This document shows positions 52,006 to 63,000 of a stretch of DNA of 64,000 bases, piece by piece. The stretch is from Nocardiopsis eucommiae (lineage in GTDB: Bacteria > Actinomycetota > Actinomycetes > Streptosporangiales > Streptosporangiaceae). The notes under the pieces were generated by a model, which did not search any database, was not told the DNA's origin, and saw nothing but the letters and a program-made list of their open reading frames with translations. The position numbers were made by a program, and so were the translations under genes. Numbering within the stretch: the stretch's first letter is position 1; every line of letters begins with the position of its first letter. Location: contig CP074402.1 in assembly GCA_018388625.1 (NCBI GenBank), positions 1,612,001-1,676,000 of the forward strand. The letters are read 5' to 3'.

Positions 52006-52897
52006 TCACGGCCCGTCTCCCGCCACCGTCGGACCGGCGCCCCGTGGGTCCGGTGCGGGAGCGGTGCCCGACCCCTCGAGGAAGGTGTGGGGATCCTCCA
52101 TCTCGTACCACCCCAGGAAGGGAGGGCAGGGGTCGTACCCGAGCAGTCGCCGGACCTCTTCGGGATAGGCCAGTACGGCCTCCCTGGGAACCGCGAGGTA
52201 CTGGTTCTCCTCCTGGCGGAGGTTGCCCAGGTCCAGTCCGATGGTCAGACCGGTGCGCGGCTCGTCCGTGAGGTTGCCGCCGCCCCCGTGGTAGACACCC
52301 CCAGCCAGATCAGCGCCCCGCCGCTGGGCATCTCGGTGGGTACGGCCTCCTCGACCCGTGGGGCGCGTTCGTCGTCCCAGTGGTGGCTGCCCGGGATGAC
52401 GAGGGTTCCGCCGTTCCTCCGAGTGAAGGGACTCAGGGCGAGCATCACCTGGACCCGGCTGGTGGGACCGGGATGACGCCGCAGGTGCAGGGAGTCGTCG
52501 CGGTGGAGCGGCTGCCTGCCCTGGCCCGAGAAGATCTGGATGGCCTGGGTGACGCTCACCTGGATGCTGGGCGTGGCCACCGAACGGTACCGGCCGAGCC
52601 AGGTGTGCACCGGCTTCTGCATGATCCTCCGTGCGGCTCCCAGGTAAAGGGGTGCAGCACGACGGGGGAGAGGTGGCTCGTGCGCGCGAACAGGGAGGAG
52701 ACCCGCCGGGTCTGCTTGCCGACAAAGGCGTCCTTCCCGTAGTCGTGGGCCTCCAGCGCGGGCCCGAGGTCCTTCCACAGGGCTGCGACGGTCTCGTCGT
52801 CGACGAAGTCCTCGACGATGACGCCGCCGTCGCGTTCCAGGATCTCGACCACGCTGTCGAGGTCGGCGTCGCGTGTCACGCGGGCCAGTTCCGGCAT
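52006..52897 (-). CDS. Phytanoyl-CoA dioxygenase (PhyH)-like Fe(II)/2-oxoglutarate oxygenase
   Basis: About 297 residues across two -1 frame breaks (near 52635 and 52300). The iron site is seen in LHRDDSLHLRRH (His-x-Asp) and in the distal His of VIPGSHHWD or of YHGGGGN, followed by the 2-oxoglutarate-binding region PRTGLTIGLDLG. AAGGATGGGG precedes the ATG. Related enzymes hydroxylate, halogenate or desaturate small molecules and carrier-bound amino acids. The HRD motif keeps the Asp, so hydroxylation rather than halogenation is expected. It sits between a methyltransferase and the NRPS. Confidence 0.8.
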
Positions 52898-52962
52898 GGG
52901 AACCCCATCCTTCGAAAGTCTCTTGTCCTCGGACTCCGCCGGTCCGCGGTCGAGGGCGTCGG

Positions 52963-53796
52963 TCAGGTCGCCCGGGTCCTGCGGGCGGAGGCGATCACGT
53001 ACCCGATCTGGTCTCGCCTGGGAGCGAAGAAGCCACGGAGGCCGGCGGAGTAGCCGTCCAACGCCTCCTCACCGAACTTGGCCGCGACCTCCTCCCTGCG
53101 TTCCATCGCCACCCGCAGGTACTTCGACTTCCGCCCGAAGACCCGTGGGCCGCACTGCGTGTACTCCTCGACCTCGAACCCCGCGTCGCGCAGATGGCGG
53201 AGCCACTCGTCGAGCGTGGGGAGCACGCTCAGCCCCAGGCTCGCCGCGAAGGTGTCGATCCGCTCCGGGTCGTGCGCGGACTCCAGGCTGAAGTCGGAGA
53301 AGGAGAGTCGTCCTCCCGGACGGAGCACTCGGTGGAACTCCCTGAGCACCTGGTCCAGGTCGTTGGCGTACTGGAGGGTCTCCAGCGCGAGGACGGCGTC
53401 GAACGAGCCGTCGGGGAAGTCGAGTGACGCGTAGTCGCCGTGCTGGAAGACGGCGCGGTCGTCCACGCCCGCAGTGGCCGCGCGCTCGGTCGCCTTGGCG
53501 ACCTCGAAGTCGCTCACCGTGATGCCGGTGACCCGCGCACCGAACTCCGTGGTGAGGTACACGGCCGTCTCGCCCGGCCCGCAGCCCGCGTCCAGCAGGT
53601 GCTCCCCGGGACGGAGTCCGAGGGTGTCGGTCACCTTGCGGGTGATCCGGTGCACGGCTTCGGGCAGGGTGGCCTCGTCCGCGTCGTCGTACCAGTACCA
53701 CATGTGCAGCTGACCGTCACGGAGCTCGTCCCCGATGGGCGATCGTTCGTCGTACATCCTGCCGATGGCCTCGGGGGCCGACCGCGTTCTCCTCAT
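52963..53796 (-). CDS. SAM-dependent methyltransferase (class I)
   Basis: 277 residues, intact. Motif I LLDAGCGPGETA (residues 67-78), the acidic GITVSDFEV strand, and LALETLQYANDLDQVLREFHRVLRPGGRL fit the methyltransf_11/geranyl- and rifamycin-type O/C-methyltransferases. AAGGAACG precedes the ATG. Within the beta-amino acid branch it could methylate a phenol or a carbon next to the carrier-bound amino acid. In C-1027-like pathways a phenol O-methyl group is common. Confidence 0.9.
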   Translation of the reverse strand: MRRTRSAPEAIGRMYDERSPIGDELRDGQLHMWYWYDDADEATLPEAVHRITRKVTDTLGLRPGEHLLDAGCGPGETAVYLTTEFGARVTGITVSDFEVAKATERAATAGVDDRAVFQHGDYASLDFPDGSFDAVLALETLQYANDLDQVLREFHRVLRPGGRLSFSDFSLESAHDPERIDTFAASLGLSVLPTLDEWLRHLRDAGFEVEEYTQCGPRVFGRKSKYLRVAMERREEVAAKFGEEALDGYSAGLRGFFAPRRDQIGYVIASARRTRAT

Positions 53797-53810
53797 GTGC
53801 GTTCCTTACG

Positions 53811-55221
53811 TCAGATGACCTGTTCGCGGTCGTGCGAGTCCGCGAGTCGGAGCTGGTCCAACGGCGAGTCCGGGGCGGCGACGGCACTCTCCAGGAGGGA
53901 CAGGAAGCCGGAGGCGATCGCCGCGACCGTGCTCGGGTCGAACCGGGTGGCGCTGTGGCTGAGCGCGCAGTGGAACTCGCCGGACGGGGAGGCCTCGACG
54001 GTCCACAGGATCGCGTCGTCGGGGATGTCCACCGCTTCGGTCTGCGACATCCGTCTGCGCAGGGGACGTGGACGAGGCTCCCCGGTGTGTCCTCGTGCTT
54101 CGCCGGCGGGTTCTGGAACACGGCGAACCCAGGTACCACCAGCCCGCCCTGTTCGAGGGTGGCCATCAGCTCCGGCGCACCCTCCACCAGGCGTACGAAG
54201 GGGATCTCGTTCCGGTAGGACTCCAGACAGAAGGCACGGACCCGCGCGACCGTCTCGCGGAGTGTCCCGCACCCCGAGATGTCGACGCGCAGGGGTGACA
54301 TGTTGACGAAGTAGCCCACCATGTCCCGCGTCGCCCGCTGGTTGCGGGCGGGGCCCGGTGTCAGGGTCCACACGACCCCGTCGGCCTGACCGGTCAGACG
54401 GTGCAGGTGCACGAGGTGGACGGCTTGGAGCAGCATGAAGAGCGAGCAGTTCAGCTCCCGGGCGAGGCCCAGCGCCGCGTTGCCGAGCTCGGGTCCGACT
54501 GAGAACCGTCGACAGCTGGTGACCGAACCGTCGCCCGGAGGGTGGTCGGCGGTCATCGCGAGCGGACGGGCTCCGGCCAGCGCCGCGTTCCAGTACTCGC
54601 GGGCACGTTCGATGGTCGCGCCGCTCCACCGTTCCTGCTCCCCGGAGACGTAGCCGCGGTAGTTCTCGACCTCGGGCAGACGGGGCTCGCGCCCCTCCCT
54701 GAGGGCCGCGTAGTACTCCATGAGGTCGGCCATGACCACGTTCAGGGACCACACGTCGATCAGTGGAAGACAGGCGACCAGCACGAGCACGGAGTCGCGG
54801 GAGTCGAACCGGCCCAGGTGGGCGCGGAGGGCGGGGCTCTCCTTGGGATCGAACGTGTCGGACTCGATCTCGTTGTAGAACTCCTCCGCCCGAACGTCCC
54901 GTGTCCCGTCCCTCCCGACCAGGTCCCGCAGGACCAGGGCCGGGGGTGCGGGGGACCGACCCGCTGGTACCACTCCTCGCTGTCGGTGACGATCGTGCTG
55001 CGCAACGGTTCGTGGCGTTCGACGACCCGAAGGAGCGCGTGGCGCAGGTCGTCCACGTCGATCTCACCCGTGACGCGCCAACCGCCGCTGGAGACGGCCC
55101 GGTCGCCGAACCCGGCGGAGGAGCCGTCGTCCTCGTGCTGTGAGCGGAGGAACGTCTGTTCCAGAGAGAGCGGGAACTCTGCCTCGTCGGCATTGCGGGG
55201 TACGGCGGCGTCGCGGCCCAT
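53811..55221 (-). CDS. Free-standing condensation-domain protein with lost His motif
   Basis: About 470 residues, the size of SgcC5-like discrete condensation enzymes that join an acyl-PCP to the enediyne core as an ester or amide. The fold is clear (PLSLEQTFLRSQ, LRHALLRVVERHEPLRST, GYFVNMSPLRVDI, RNEIPFVRLVEG), but where HHxxxDG is expected the sequence is CLPLIDVWS, so both His residues are replaced while the Asp remains. Two -1 frame breaks lie near 54970 and 54065, neither at the motif. AGGAAGGA precedes the ATG. It may be non-catalytic, a docking partner, or use other residues. Confidence 0.82.
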
Positions 55222-55245
55222 AGATGGTCCTTCCTCGTTCCGGAA

Positions 55246-55530
55246 TCAGTTGGGGAGGTCGTTGCGCGAGGGCACGACCGTCTTCGCGGAGACGATGCGC
55301 GCGAACGTCCTCACGTCCGGGTCCTCGAAGAGGTCACCGAGATCGGCCTCCAGACCGAGTTCCTCCTCTATGCGGGACACGATCGCCATCGCCGAGATCG
55401 ACTGTCCGCCCAGTTCGAAGAAAGTGCTGTCCGCCTTTTCCGAGGACACGCCGAGAACCTCGTTCCAGATGTGCTCCACGTATTCCTCGGTCGTGGAACG
55501 CTCGCCTTGGGGCAGGGGCTCTCTTTCCAC
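55246..55530 (-). CDS. Free-standing peptidyl carrier protein
   Basis: 94 residues. The GTG at 55530 is chosen because GGAGGAGGG lies just upstream. The carrier motif FFELGGQSISAM holds the phosphopantetheine Ser. It is an SgcC2-like candidate tether for the beta-amino acid or another acyl group, with the free C domain encoded 24 bases downstream. It begins the long minus-strand operon and diverges from the epoxide hydrolase gene. Confidence 0.85.
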   Translation of the reverse strand: MEREPLPQGERSTTEEYVEHIWNEVLGVSSEKADSTFFELGGQSISAMAIVSRIEEELGLEADLGDLFEDPDVRTFARIVSAKTVVPSRNDLPN

Positions 55531-55743
55531 CCGGTCCCTCCTCCGTGTTGGTCTCGGTTGTTTCTCATGGAATTCTCGTTCCCTCCGGGGCGGTCCGCGT
55601 CTTCTGGCTTGCTTGTGCGAGCTCGATTCTCCGCAATCCAGAGGACGTGTTGCGGGGCGGGCCGGGTCACTATTCCGGAAGGGCGCCCGAGAAGTCCGAG
55701 GAGAGCGCCGCACGACCGCTTCGCGCACAGGAATGAGGCCTGA

Positions 55744-56893
55744 ATGCGTCCTTTTCGTATTGCCGTTCCACAGGAGGACCTGGACGATCTTCGCCGCAGG
55801 ATCTCCGCGACCCGGTGGCCGGACGAATCACCCGGGCCGGAGTGGGAGCGGGGGTGCCGTCGTCGTATCTCCGGGAGCTCGCGGACTACTGGCGTGACGG
55901 GTACGACTGGCGTGCGGCCGAGACGGAGCTGAACCAGTACCCCCAGTACCTGACGGAGATCGACGGGGCCACGGTGCACTTCCTGCATGTGCGGTCGCCG
56001 GAGCCGAACGCGCTGCCGCTCGTCCTCACCCATGGCTGGCCCGGCTCGGTCGCGGAGTTCCTCGACGTCATCGGGCCCCTGACCGACCCGCGTGCCCACG
56101 GAGGGCGTGCGGAGGACGCCTTCCACGTGGTCGTCCCGTCCGTGCCCGGTTACGGGTTCTCCACCCCCTGCCCGGGCCGGGATGGAACACGCACCGGATC
56201 GCCGGCGCCTGGGCCGAACTGATGCGGCGCCTGGGCTACGACAGGTACGCGGCGCAGGGAGGGGACGCCGGATCGGTGATCTCCCTCGAACTGGGTCGTG
56301 TCGACCCTGACCGCGTGGTCGGCGTTCACGTCAACATGCTCATGGCCTTCCCCTCCGGGGAACCCGGTGAGATGGAGGGACTCGGCGAGGAGGACCAGGC
56401 ACGCCTGGGGCTGCTGGCACGCTTCGACACGGAGCTCTCCGGATACATGAAGGTCCAGGCGACGCGCCCGCAGACGCTGGCCTACGCCCTGAGCGACTCG
56501 CCCGTGGGCCAACTGGCATGGATCGTGGAGAAGTTCCGGGAGTGGACCGACTCGGTCAAGTGCCCGGAGGACGCGGTGGACCGTGACCGGATGCTCACCA
56601 ACGTCATGCTCTACTGGCTCACCGCGAGCGCGGGATCCTCGGCCCAGTACTACTACGAGGGGGCCGCTGAGGTGGCCCGTATCGCCTCGGGCCGTCCGCC
56701 GGGAGTTCCGGTCCCCGTGGGAGTGGCGGTGTTCCCGCACGACATCTTCGTGCCCGTGCGCAGGTTCGCGGAGCGGGACGTCCCCACCATCGAACGGTGG
56801 ACGGAGTTCGACCGGGGCGGCCACTTCGCGGCGCTGGAGGAGCCGGGGCTGCTCGTCGACGACGTCCGCGCCTTCTTCTGCTCGCTCCGGTAG
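55744..56893 (+). CDS. Epoxide hydrolase, SgcF/NcsF2/KedF type
   Basis: About 383 residues across two -1 frame breaks (near 55855 and 56170). The N-terminal EHN domain ([17 protein letters not shown]) is followed by an alpha/beta-hydrolase with oxyanion motif THGWPGS, nucleophile Asp in QGGDAGSV, and His in [12 protein letters not shown]. Enzymes of this subfamily open the enediyne-core epoxide to a vicinal diol in nine-membered pathways. It is a key marker, together with the SgcJ-like and SgcC4-like genes, for the nine-membered type. Confidence 0.9.
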
Positions 56894-56924
56894 GCGGCGG
56901 GCTCCTGAAACGGTTCCCCTGAGC

Positions 56925-56962
56925 GCGACGGCCCGGGCACCCTCGGGTGCCCGGGCCGTCGC
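56925..56962. terminator. Bidirectional hairpin terminator
   Basis: GCGACGGCCCGGGCAC and GTGCCCGGGCCGTCGC-type arms pair over at least 16 bases with a very short loop (about six bases). It lies between the convergent epoxide hydrolase and SRPBCC genes. Confidence 0.82.
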
Positions 56963-57031
56963 GGAGTCGCGGGGGCCGGTGGACGGCACCGGGCCCCACG
57001 GTTTCGGCGCCGGTGGGCCGGATCTTCCGGG

Positions 57032-57532
57032 TCAGCCCTTCATGAGGGTCTCGCGGTAGTGAGCCACCAGGGCCTCAGGGGCGGGACCGCCCTCGGGTTC
57101 GCGGACCTCGCGACCGGCGAGGTGGTCACCCAGCATGTCCAGGCCGGCGTGCCACCCGGCCGCGGTGTCGGCGACGTGATCGGGGTCCTGGACGTCCGTG
57201 GTCAGAGTCAGCACGCACCCGTCTCCCTCCTGGCGCAGCTCCCAACGGAGCACCTCCTGGTCCCACTGGTAGGCCAACAGGGTGGGTGCGTCGACCTCCA
57301 GCACCTGGCCCTTGTCCGGCTCGCCACCGGGCCACCCGAAGGTGATGGTCCCCCCGGGCTCCAGTTCGAGTTCCACCTTCATGGGCGCCCACCAGACGTT
57401 GATCTGCTCGGGTGAGGAGACCGCCTGCCAGGCCCTGCTCACGGGGACGTCATAGGCCCGCTCCAGTCTCAGTGACGGGAACCGGACGCCGTGACGCAGG
57501 GTGACCTCGGTGTTGTGTCGGTCGTTGGTCAT
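57032..57532 (-). CDS. SRPBCC/AHSA1-type protein
   Basis: 166 residues, intact. AHSA1/SRPBCC hallmarks: LERAYDVPVSRAWQAVSSPEQINVWWAP, ITFGWPGGEPDKGQVLEVD and GWHAGLDMLGDHLAG. The second of two adjacent ATGs is chosen because AAGGAG lies six bases before it. SRPBCC proteins bind small hydrophobic ligands; some enediyne clusters use START-like proteins for self-sacrifice resistance (CalC), but this one is only generically similar. It follows the exporter gene on the same strand. Confidence 0.82.
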   Translation of the reverse strand: MTNDRHNTEVTLRHGVRFPSLRLERAYDVPVSRAWQAVSSPEQINVWWAPMKVELELEPGGTITFGWPGGEPDKGQVLEVDAPTLLAYQWDQEVLRWELRQEGDGCVLTLTTDVQDPDHVADTAAGWHAGLDMLGDHLAGREVREPEGGPAPEALVAHYRETLMKG

Positions 57533-57570
57533 CATGAACTCCTTGTTGCTCGCCGTATCCCGCGTCGGGA

Positions 57571-59226
57571 TCACGTCTGGGGTGAGTCGGGGACCCGGTC
57601 GGCTTCCTGGGCCTGGGGAGCCGCGTCCCCATCGCCCCGGCGAGGGGGCCCGGTGGTGTCCTCCGGGGTCTGCGCGCCCGCGTCGTCGGGCTCCGCGTCG
57701 CCGATCGGAGGGATGTGCCGCATCAGGGTCGTGGTCAGGATCGCGACCACCACCAGCAACGCCGCGCTGACCCCCGCGGCCACGTTCATTCCCTGGGTGA
57801 ACGCCTCCTGCGCCGGTGCCAGCAGCGCCTGGGCCTCGGCGGGGAACTGCTGGGCCGCGGCCATCGCCCCGGCCAGGGTCTCCCGGGCGCTGTCGGCCGC
57901 GGCGGTGGGCACGTCCGCCGGGACGGCGTCCGCCATCTGGCTCCGGTACACGGCCACACCGACACTGCCGAGAGTGGCCACACCGAGAGCGCCGCCCAGT
58001 TCTCCGGCGGTCTCCGACATCGCCGCGGCCGAACCCGCCTTCTCCGCGGGAGCGGATCCCACGATCAGGTCGGTCCCCAGGGCCAGGAGCGGGCTGATGC
58101 CCATGCCGAGGACGACCTGTCCGATGATGAGCAGGGCGAACCCGGAACCGGAGTCAATCTGTGTGAGGACCAGGAAACCCAGCACGCTGAGCCCGAGCCC
58201 GCCGCCGATCACCACGCCCGGGCGAATCTTGGCCGCGAGCGCGGGGGCCACCATGAACCCGACCATCATGCCCACGACCGAGGGAAGCAGCCACAGACCG
58301 GCCTGGAGGGGCGACAACCCCTGGATCATCTGGAAGTACTGCGTCACGAACAGCATGACCGCGCTCATGGCCATCACACCGAACAGCATGCTCCCGAGAG
58401 CGGTGCTGAACGTGCGGTTCCTGAACAGGTCCATGTCCAGCAGGGGGTCGGCCAGCCTGCGCTGCCGCAGGACGAATAGCGTCCCCACCACCAGTCCGAA
58501 CGTGAGTGCCAGGATCGAGAGAGCCCCCGGACCCTCGGACGCGAACTCCTTGAGGGCGTAGATGACCGGAAGAATCGTGACCAGGAGCATCACGGCGCTC
58601 AGGAGGTCCAGTCGGCCCGCGTTCGGGGCCTTGTACTCCGGGAGCAGGAACGGCGCGGTCACCACCAGCAGCACCATGACCGGCACGCCGATGAGGAACG
58701 CGGCGCCCCACCAGAAGTACTGGAGGACCACACCACCGACCAGCGGACCGATCGCCATGCCGCTCATGAAGCACATCATCCACACGCCGATGGCCGCGGC
58801 CCGCTGCTGCGGGTCCTCGAACATGTTGCGGATGAGGGCGAGTGTGGACGGCATCAGGGTCGCGCCGGCGAGGCCCAGGAGGGCACGGGTGACGATGAGC
58901 ATCTCGGCGCTGACCGAGTAGGCCGCGAGCACCGAGGCTATGCCGAAGACCACCGCCCCGATGAGGAGCAGTCTGCGCCTGCCGATGCGGTCGCCAAGGG
59001 CGCCCATCGTGACCAGGAATCCACCGATCATGAAGGCGTAGATGTCCAGGATCCACAGTTGCTGGGTGCTCGTGGGCGCGAGGTCCGCACTCAGTTCTGG
59101 CAGGGCCAGGTACAGCACGGTCATGTCGATGGAGAGGAGCAGCGTCGGCATGGCCAGAACGGCGAGGCCGATCCACTCCTTCGGGCCCGCGCGGGTGCCG
59201 ACTGCGTCGGGAGTCTGCGATGACAT
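57571..59226 (-). CDS. MFS drug exporter, EmrB/QacA (DHA2) 14-TM family, SgcB-like
   Basis: 551 residues, intact. The motif LTMGALGDRIGRRRLLLIG and 14 hydrophobic segments fit DHA2 drug:H+ antiporters such as SmvA/QacA. The ATG at 59226 is chosen because GAGAGGG precedes it; a TTG at 59247 would lie on that site. A DHA2 exporter (SgcB) is the usual enediyne efflux pump, so it is a likely self-resistance and export component. It has an acidic, disordered C-terminal tail (GDAEPDDAGAQTPEDTT). Confidence 0.92.
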   Translation of the reverse strand: MSSQTPDAVGTRAGPKEWIGLAVLAMPTLLLSIDMTVLYLALPELSADLAPTSTQQLWILDIYAFMIGGFLVTMGALGDRIGRRRLLLIGAVVFGIASVLAAYSVSAEMLIVTRALLGLAGATLMPSTLALIRNMFEDPQQRAAAIGVWMMCFMSGMAIGPLVGGVVLQYFWWGAAFLIGVPVMVLLVVTAPFLLPEYKAPNAGRLDLLSAVMLLVTILPVIYALKEFASEGPGALSILALTFGLVVGTLFVLRQRRLADPLLDMDLFRNRTFSTALGSMLFGVMAMSAVMLFVTQYFQMIQGLSPLQAGLWLLPSVVGMMVGFMVAPALAAKIRPGVVIGGGLGLSVLGFLVLTQIDSGSGFALLIIGQVVLGMGISPLLALGTDLIVGSAPAEKAGSAAAMSETAGELGGALGVATLGSVGVAVYRSQMADAVPADVPTAAADSARETLAGAMAAAQQFPAEAQALLAPAQEAFTQGMNVAAGVSAALLVVVAILTTTLMRHIPPIGDAEPDDAGAQTPEDTTGPPRRGDGDAAPQAQEADRVPDSPQT

Positions 59227-59292
59227 GGGTTCGTACCCTCTCTTCAAGGCGATCTGGTCGCACGGAGTGAAGCTGCGGAAGCGGTGACGCCC

Positions 59293-59874
59293 TCAGGACG
59301 GATAGGGCTGCCGGGCGCGGTGCGTGCGCAGGGCCTCGGCCCACCACACGAGCTGGTCGAGCATCTCCTTCGCCTCCGTCCTCTGGTAGGACGGGTCGAC
59401 GGGCGTTCCCAGGGAGTCGAACCGCTCGCGGTAGTGGTGGAGGCTCACGCACTTGCGGATCGTGACCGCGTCCACCTCGGAGAACACGGGGCGGAGGTGC
59501 TCCACCGCGCGGACCCCGCCGGCGACTCCGCCGTAGGAGAGGAAGGCCACCGGTTTCGCGGCCCATTCGCTCTGGTACCAGTCGATCCCGTTCTTCAGCG
59601 ACGCCGGATAACTGTTGTTGTACTCCGGCGTGACGATCACGAAGGCGTCGGCGGAGGCCAGCCAGCACGCGAGGTCCCGCGTGGCCTGCGGCCTGGGCCC
59701 ACCGTCGTCGGACATGACCTCGGGGAGGCGGGCCTCCGCCAGGTCGATGACGTCGACGTCCAGGTCCCCGCGCAGACCGGCGTGCGTGGCGATCCAGGCG
59801 GCGGCTGTGGGGCCGAAACGGCCCTGGCGGATGCTGCCGATGATGATCGCCACTCGCAGACGCTGTTCGGCCAT
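59293..59874 (-). CDS. NAD(P)H-dependent FMN reductase
   Basis: 193 residues, intact. The flavodoxin-like fold has phosphate-binding GSIRQGRFGP and PEYNNSYPASLKNGIDW. It reduces FMN or quinones. It may feed the flavin monooxygenase or protect against oxidative stress. It lies upstream of the exporter on the same strand and diverges from the SARP gene. Confidence 0.9.
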   Translation of the reverse strand: MAEQRLRVAIIIGSIRQGRFGPTAAAWIATHAGLRGDLDVDVIDLAEARLPEVMSDDGGPRPQATRDLACWLASADAFVIVTPEYNNSYPASLKNGIDWYQSEWAAKPVAFLSYGGVAGGVRAVEHLRPVFSEVDAVTIRKCVSLHHYRERFDSLGTPVDPSYQRTEAKEMLDQLVWWAEALRTHRARQPYPS

Positions 59875-60028
59875 GTTCGCGACTCCCTCACGTTCCGCTC
59901 GGCGCTCCGCCGTCAGTCACCACCGTGCTCCGCGAGGGTTCCGATATCGTTCCGGGGCGGTTCCACGTTCGCCGGGACCACCGTTCCGGTAACTGGCTCC
60001 GCCGTGTGGCCTGCACTACTGTTGCCGT

Positions 60029-63000
60029 ATGCGATTCGGGATACTTGGTCCGCTGCAGGTGTGGGCTTCCGACGGCAGAGCGGTCCGTGTCCCCGAGTTG
60101 AAGGTCCGGGCGCTGCTGGCCGTCCTCCTGGTCCACCAGGGGACCCCCGTGCCGACGGACCGTCTCATCGACACGTTGTGGAGAAACGACCTCCCGGCCA
60201 ACCCGTCGGGCGTTCTGCGCAGCAAGGTCTCCCAGTTGCGCCGGGTCCTCAGGCAGGCCGATCCCGGCTGCGCGGACCCGGTCGTGTTCCGGCCGCCCGG
60301 CTACCTGTTGCGCACACCGCCCGAGGCTCTCGACGCCGAGCGGTTCCGGGCCCTGGTCACACGGGCGCACGCGAGCGAGGACCCCCGGACGCGGTCCGTG
60401 CTCTTGGCGGACGCCCTCGCACTCTGGCGCGGGCCCGCGCTGGCCGACTTCGCGGACGAGGGGTTCGCGAGCGCCGAGATCGCCCGTCTCGAAGAGCAGC
60501 GTCTGACCGCCGTGGAGGAACAGGCCGAGGCTCGCCTGGACCTGGGCGAGCACAGCCTCCTCGTGGGTGAGCTCGCCGACCTGGTCGAGCGCCATCCGCT
60601 CAGAGAACGCTTCCGCCGTGCGCAGATGCTGGCCCTCTACCGTTCGGGACGCCAGGGCGAGGCACTGGAGCGCCACCGGGAGTTCAGGGTCCGGCTGGCC
60701 GAGGAACTGGGGGTCGACCCCGGCCCCGACCTGGTGGCCCTGCACCAGGCGATCCTCGAACAGGACCCCGCCCTGGCGTACGGTGCCCCGCACCAGGAAC
60801 CTGCTGCCCGACCCCTCGCCAACCTTCCGGCGCCCCTCACGGAACTGGTCGGCAGGGACGACGCCGTCCTGAGCGCGCGCAAGCTCCTCGCGGAGGCGCG
60901 CCTGGTCACCCTCACCGGGATCGGAGGCGTCGGCAAGACCAGACTCGCGTGCGAGGTCGCCGCGCAGGTCGCGGAGGGTTTCAGCGGTGGAGTGTGGCTG
61001 GTCGAGCTGGCGTCCCTGGAGAGGTCGCACCCGTCGGACCAGGAGCCCTCGGCGCTCCCCGTGGCGGAGGTCGTGGCGGACGTGCTCGGCGTCCGCGACG
61101 AAGCCTCGGGGCCCGGACCGGTACCGGCGGTGGGCGGTACGCCCCTGATCGAACGCGTTCGCGCGGCCCTCTCCGGCAAGGACGTGCTCCTGGTCCTGGA
61201 CAACTGTGAGCACGTGGTCGGCGCGGCGGCCGCGCTCAGCGAGACCCTGTTGAGGGCGGCGCCCGGGCTCCGGATCCTGGCGACCAGCCAGGAGCCCCTG
61301 GGGATCTCGGGCGAACGGTTGCAGGAGGTCCAGCCGCTGGAGTCGCCCGCGCCCTCGGCCGAGCCGTCCGCCTCGCACCGGTCCGGTGCCGTCCGGCTGT
61401 TCGTGGCCAGGGCGTCGGCCGCCACGCCCGGGTTCGCTCTCGACGATGACAACGCCGCGGCCGTGGCCGCGATCTGCCGAAGGCTGGACGGCATCCCCCT
61501 GGCCCTGGAACTCGCGGCGACCCGTGTGCGGGCCCTGGGCGTTCACGAACTGGCGGCCCGTCTCGATGACCGGTTCAGCCTGTTGTCCTCCGGCAGACGG
61601 GACTCTCCCGAACGACAGAGGACCCTCCAGGCGATGATCGACTGGAGCTGGGAACTTCTCACCGGAGACGAGCGGGCCGTCCTGCGACGCCTCTCGGCAA
61701 ACGTCGGCGGCTGCACGCTGGCCGCGGCCGAGGAGGTCTGCGCCGGTGACGGTGTGGCGGGCGCGGACGTCGCGGATCTGTTGGCCCGTCTGGTCGACCG
61801 CTCACTCGTCGTCGTGGTGACCACCGGGGACACGCCCAGGTACCGGCTGCTGGAGTCCGTGTCGGCGTACTGCGCCGATCGGCTGAGGGACGCGGGGGAG
61901 GACCTCTCCACACAACGGAGGTTCGATCTTCACTACGTCGGACTCGCGGAACGGGCCGACCCCCATCTGCGCGGGCACGGTCAACGCCAGTGGCTGCGCA
62001 GGATGGACGCGGAGGTCGCCAACCTGCGCGCGGCTCTGGAGAGCACGCTCCAGCGTGGCGAGGCCCGGCTCGCGCTCCGCCTGGTGTGCGCCATGTCCTG
62101 GTACTGGGTGCTGCGTGGATGGCTCGGGGAGGGCCGTCGCGCACTGGGCCGGGCACTGGCGACGACGGGTCCCGTGCCCGAGGGCCTCCGGGCCCTGACC
62201 CGGATGTGGTGGGCGGCGGTGTCGGCGCTCGCCGGGGACGAGATCGAGACGGACGAGATCCTCGCGCTGCGAACCGAGGCGAACGACCGCGCGCGGGACG
62301 ACGAGCGTTACCTCGTGTGCTGGTCCCGAGCCGAGTGGCTCCTCGGTTCGGCCATGCCGGAGGCACCGGGAGGACCTCATGGTGAGAGCCTGGTCAACCG
62401 ATCGTTGGAGACCTTCCGCCTGCTCGGGGACCAGTGGGGGATCGCTGCGGCGTTGAGCACCCGCGCCTGGGACGCGCTGCTGCGCAGTGACTTCACGGCC
62501 GTACGGCGCGAGGCAGAGCGGAGCACTGAACTGTTCCGCGAACTCGGGGACCACTGGGGTCTGCTCCAGGCCGCCGACGCTCTCGCGATCCTGGCCCAGA
62601 TCACGGGCGACTACGACCGCGCGGAGCGTCTGCACAGGGACGGACTGCGGATCGCCGAGGAGCTCGGGCTCCGTGCGGAGGTCTCCTACAAGCTCTCCGG
62701 GCTCGGTCGGGTCGCGCTGCTGAACGGGAACCTCGAAGAGGCCGACACCCTCCATCGCAAGGCCATGCGCCTGGCCGCGGACCAGGCGAACAAGGCCCTT
62801 GAGCAGTTCGCCGAGCTCGGTCTGGGCATCGGCGCCCGGATGCAGGGGAGACTGGACGCTGCCGAGGCGCACCTGGACCACTGGCTGGACTGGAACCGCC
62901 AGGGAAGCTGGGACGCCGGAGTCGCGCTGGTGCTGTCCGAACTCGGCTTCGCGGCCGAGCTGCGCGGCGACGTCCATCGGTCCCGGGACCTGCACACCCG

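Noticed and set aside
57032..57532. SRPBCC gene as a CalC-type self-sacrifice resistance protein
   Set aside because: It has only generic AHSA1 features and sits behind an exporter; nothing specific to CalC is visible, so the role is left open.
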